Below, piece by piece: positions 27,274 through 27,500 of a stretch of 27,500 nt of DNA (the stretch's first letter is position 1; every line of letters begins with the position of its first letter). Source of the DNA: Chara braunii (taxonomy: Eukaryota > Streptophyta > Charophyceae > Charales > Characeae); assembly GCA_003427395.1 (NCBI GenBank), contig BFEA01000425.1, positions 1,408,710 through 1,436,209 on the forward strand. The letters run 5' to 3'. The notes under the pieces were generated by a model. The model was not told where the DNA came from, ran no database searches, and saw only the letters and a list, made by a program, of their open reading frames with translations. Position numbers and translations under genes: made by a program.

Positions 27274-27500
27274 CTCGTTCATTTCACAGTGGTTCGAGTC
27301 CTAAAGAAGAACGGGTCAATTCACATATGCATTGATTATAGGAAATTGAATGATATCACGGTTAGAGATGTGCACCCCTTTCCTCGGATTGATGATTTGT
27401 TATATGCGATTGGGTGTACCAACTATTTCAGTAAGTTCGACATCCGTCATGGGTTTCATCATATCCTAGTCAAAGAGGAGGACCGGTGTAGGGCCAAACC
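27274..27500 (+). pseudogene. Ty3/gypsy reverse transcriptase, N-terminal part, cut by the window end
   Basis: VVRVLKKNGSIHICIDYRKL, then FPRIDDLLYAIGCTNYFSKF and DIRHGFHHILVKEED, are motifs 1-3 of Ty3-type RT. The motif A Asp is present in FDIRHGF (usually LDLRSGY in the family). A TGA lies just upstream in this frame (27270-27272). The YxDD motif, RNase H and integrase would be beyond the window. Because the upstream parts are broken I treat it as part of a pseudogene, though this segment itself is open. Confidence 0.75.

Noticed and set aside
27292-27302. GGTTCGAGTCC, a perfect tRNA B-box sequence
   Set aside because: It lies inside the Ty3 RT reading frame, and no A box or cloverleaf can be drawn upstream.

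Overview
The window is nuclear DNA of a green-lineage (streptophyte) eukaryote. It has long non-coding stretches, microsatellites, many decayed retroelements and intron-like signals, and no operons. The best lineage clue is a retroposed U2 snRNA whose 5' end (AUACCUUUCUCGG) is the plant form. The decayed protein families (a trihelix/SANT family, a LINE, a Ty3 element) and a Penelope-like element of the type known from green algae and spike mosses recall charophytes such as Chara. The genus is an inference from memory, not a search result. A Nextera mate-pair junction adaptor is embedded in the assembly. 

Layout: 0.4-3.2 kb is a minus-strand trihelix/SANT-like gene, broken by frameshifts, by a SINE-like insertion and by the adaptor plus a 255-bp artefactual duplication. 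3.2-6.1 kb is a mosaic of a repeat in direct and inverted copies, carrying a 334-bp foldback element, a degenerate trinucleotide minisatellite and two SINE-like insertions. 6.1-8.05 kb is non-coding, with tandem duplications and a hammerhead-ribozyme core between two (AT)n tracts. 8.08-9.55 kb holds a phase-consistent chain of exons of an unrecognised host gene on the plus strand, with the U2 retrocopy in one intron. 10.2-15.6 kb is a minus-strand Penelope-like element with pseudo-LTRs and permuted order (GIY-YIG endonuclease, CxC linker, reverse transcriptase), preceded by an ORF1 with zinc knuckle, coiled coil and SAP-like segment. 15.99-16.12 kb is another candidate host exon. 16.5-17.4 kb holds two adjacent sister inverted-repeat elements. 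17.9-20.0 kb is the 3' part of a LINE; 20.3 kb is another SINE-like copy; 20.6-21.9 kb is an acidic gag/ORF1-like remnant. 22.8 kb has a possible promoter, and 24.5 kb to the window end is the 5' half of a broken Ty3/gypsy element (primer site, gag, protease, start of RT). 

The most novel signals are: (1) a SINE-like family, four copies here, whose RNA would fold into three hairpins, the last with a sequence-variable but complementary stem under a conserved loop; (2) the permuted Penelope-like element with an additional ORF1; (3) the U2 retrocopy with a 15-bp target-site duplication; (4) the hammerhead core; and (5) twin inverted-repeat elements whose internal palindromic word appears to have changed in concert. 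All protein-coding mobile elements seen here are broken, so the window reads as an element graveyard around, and probably inside, one host gene.
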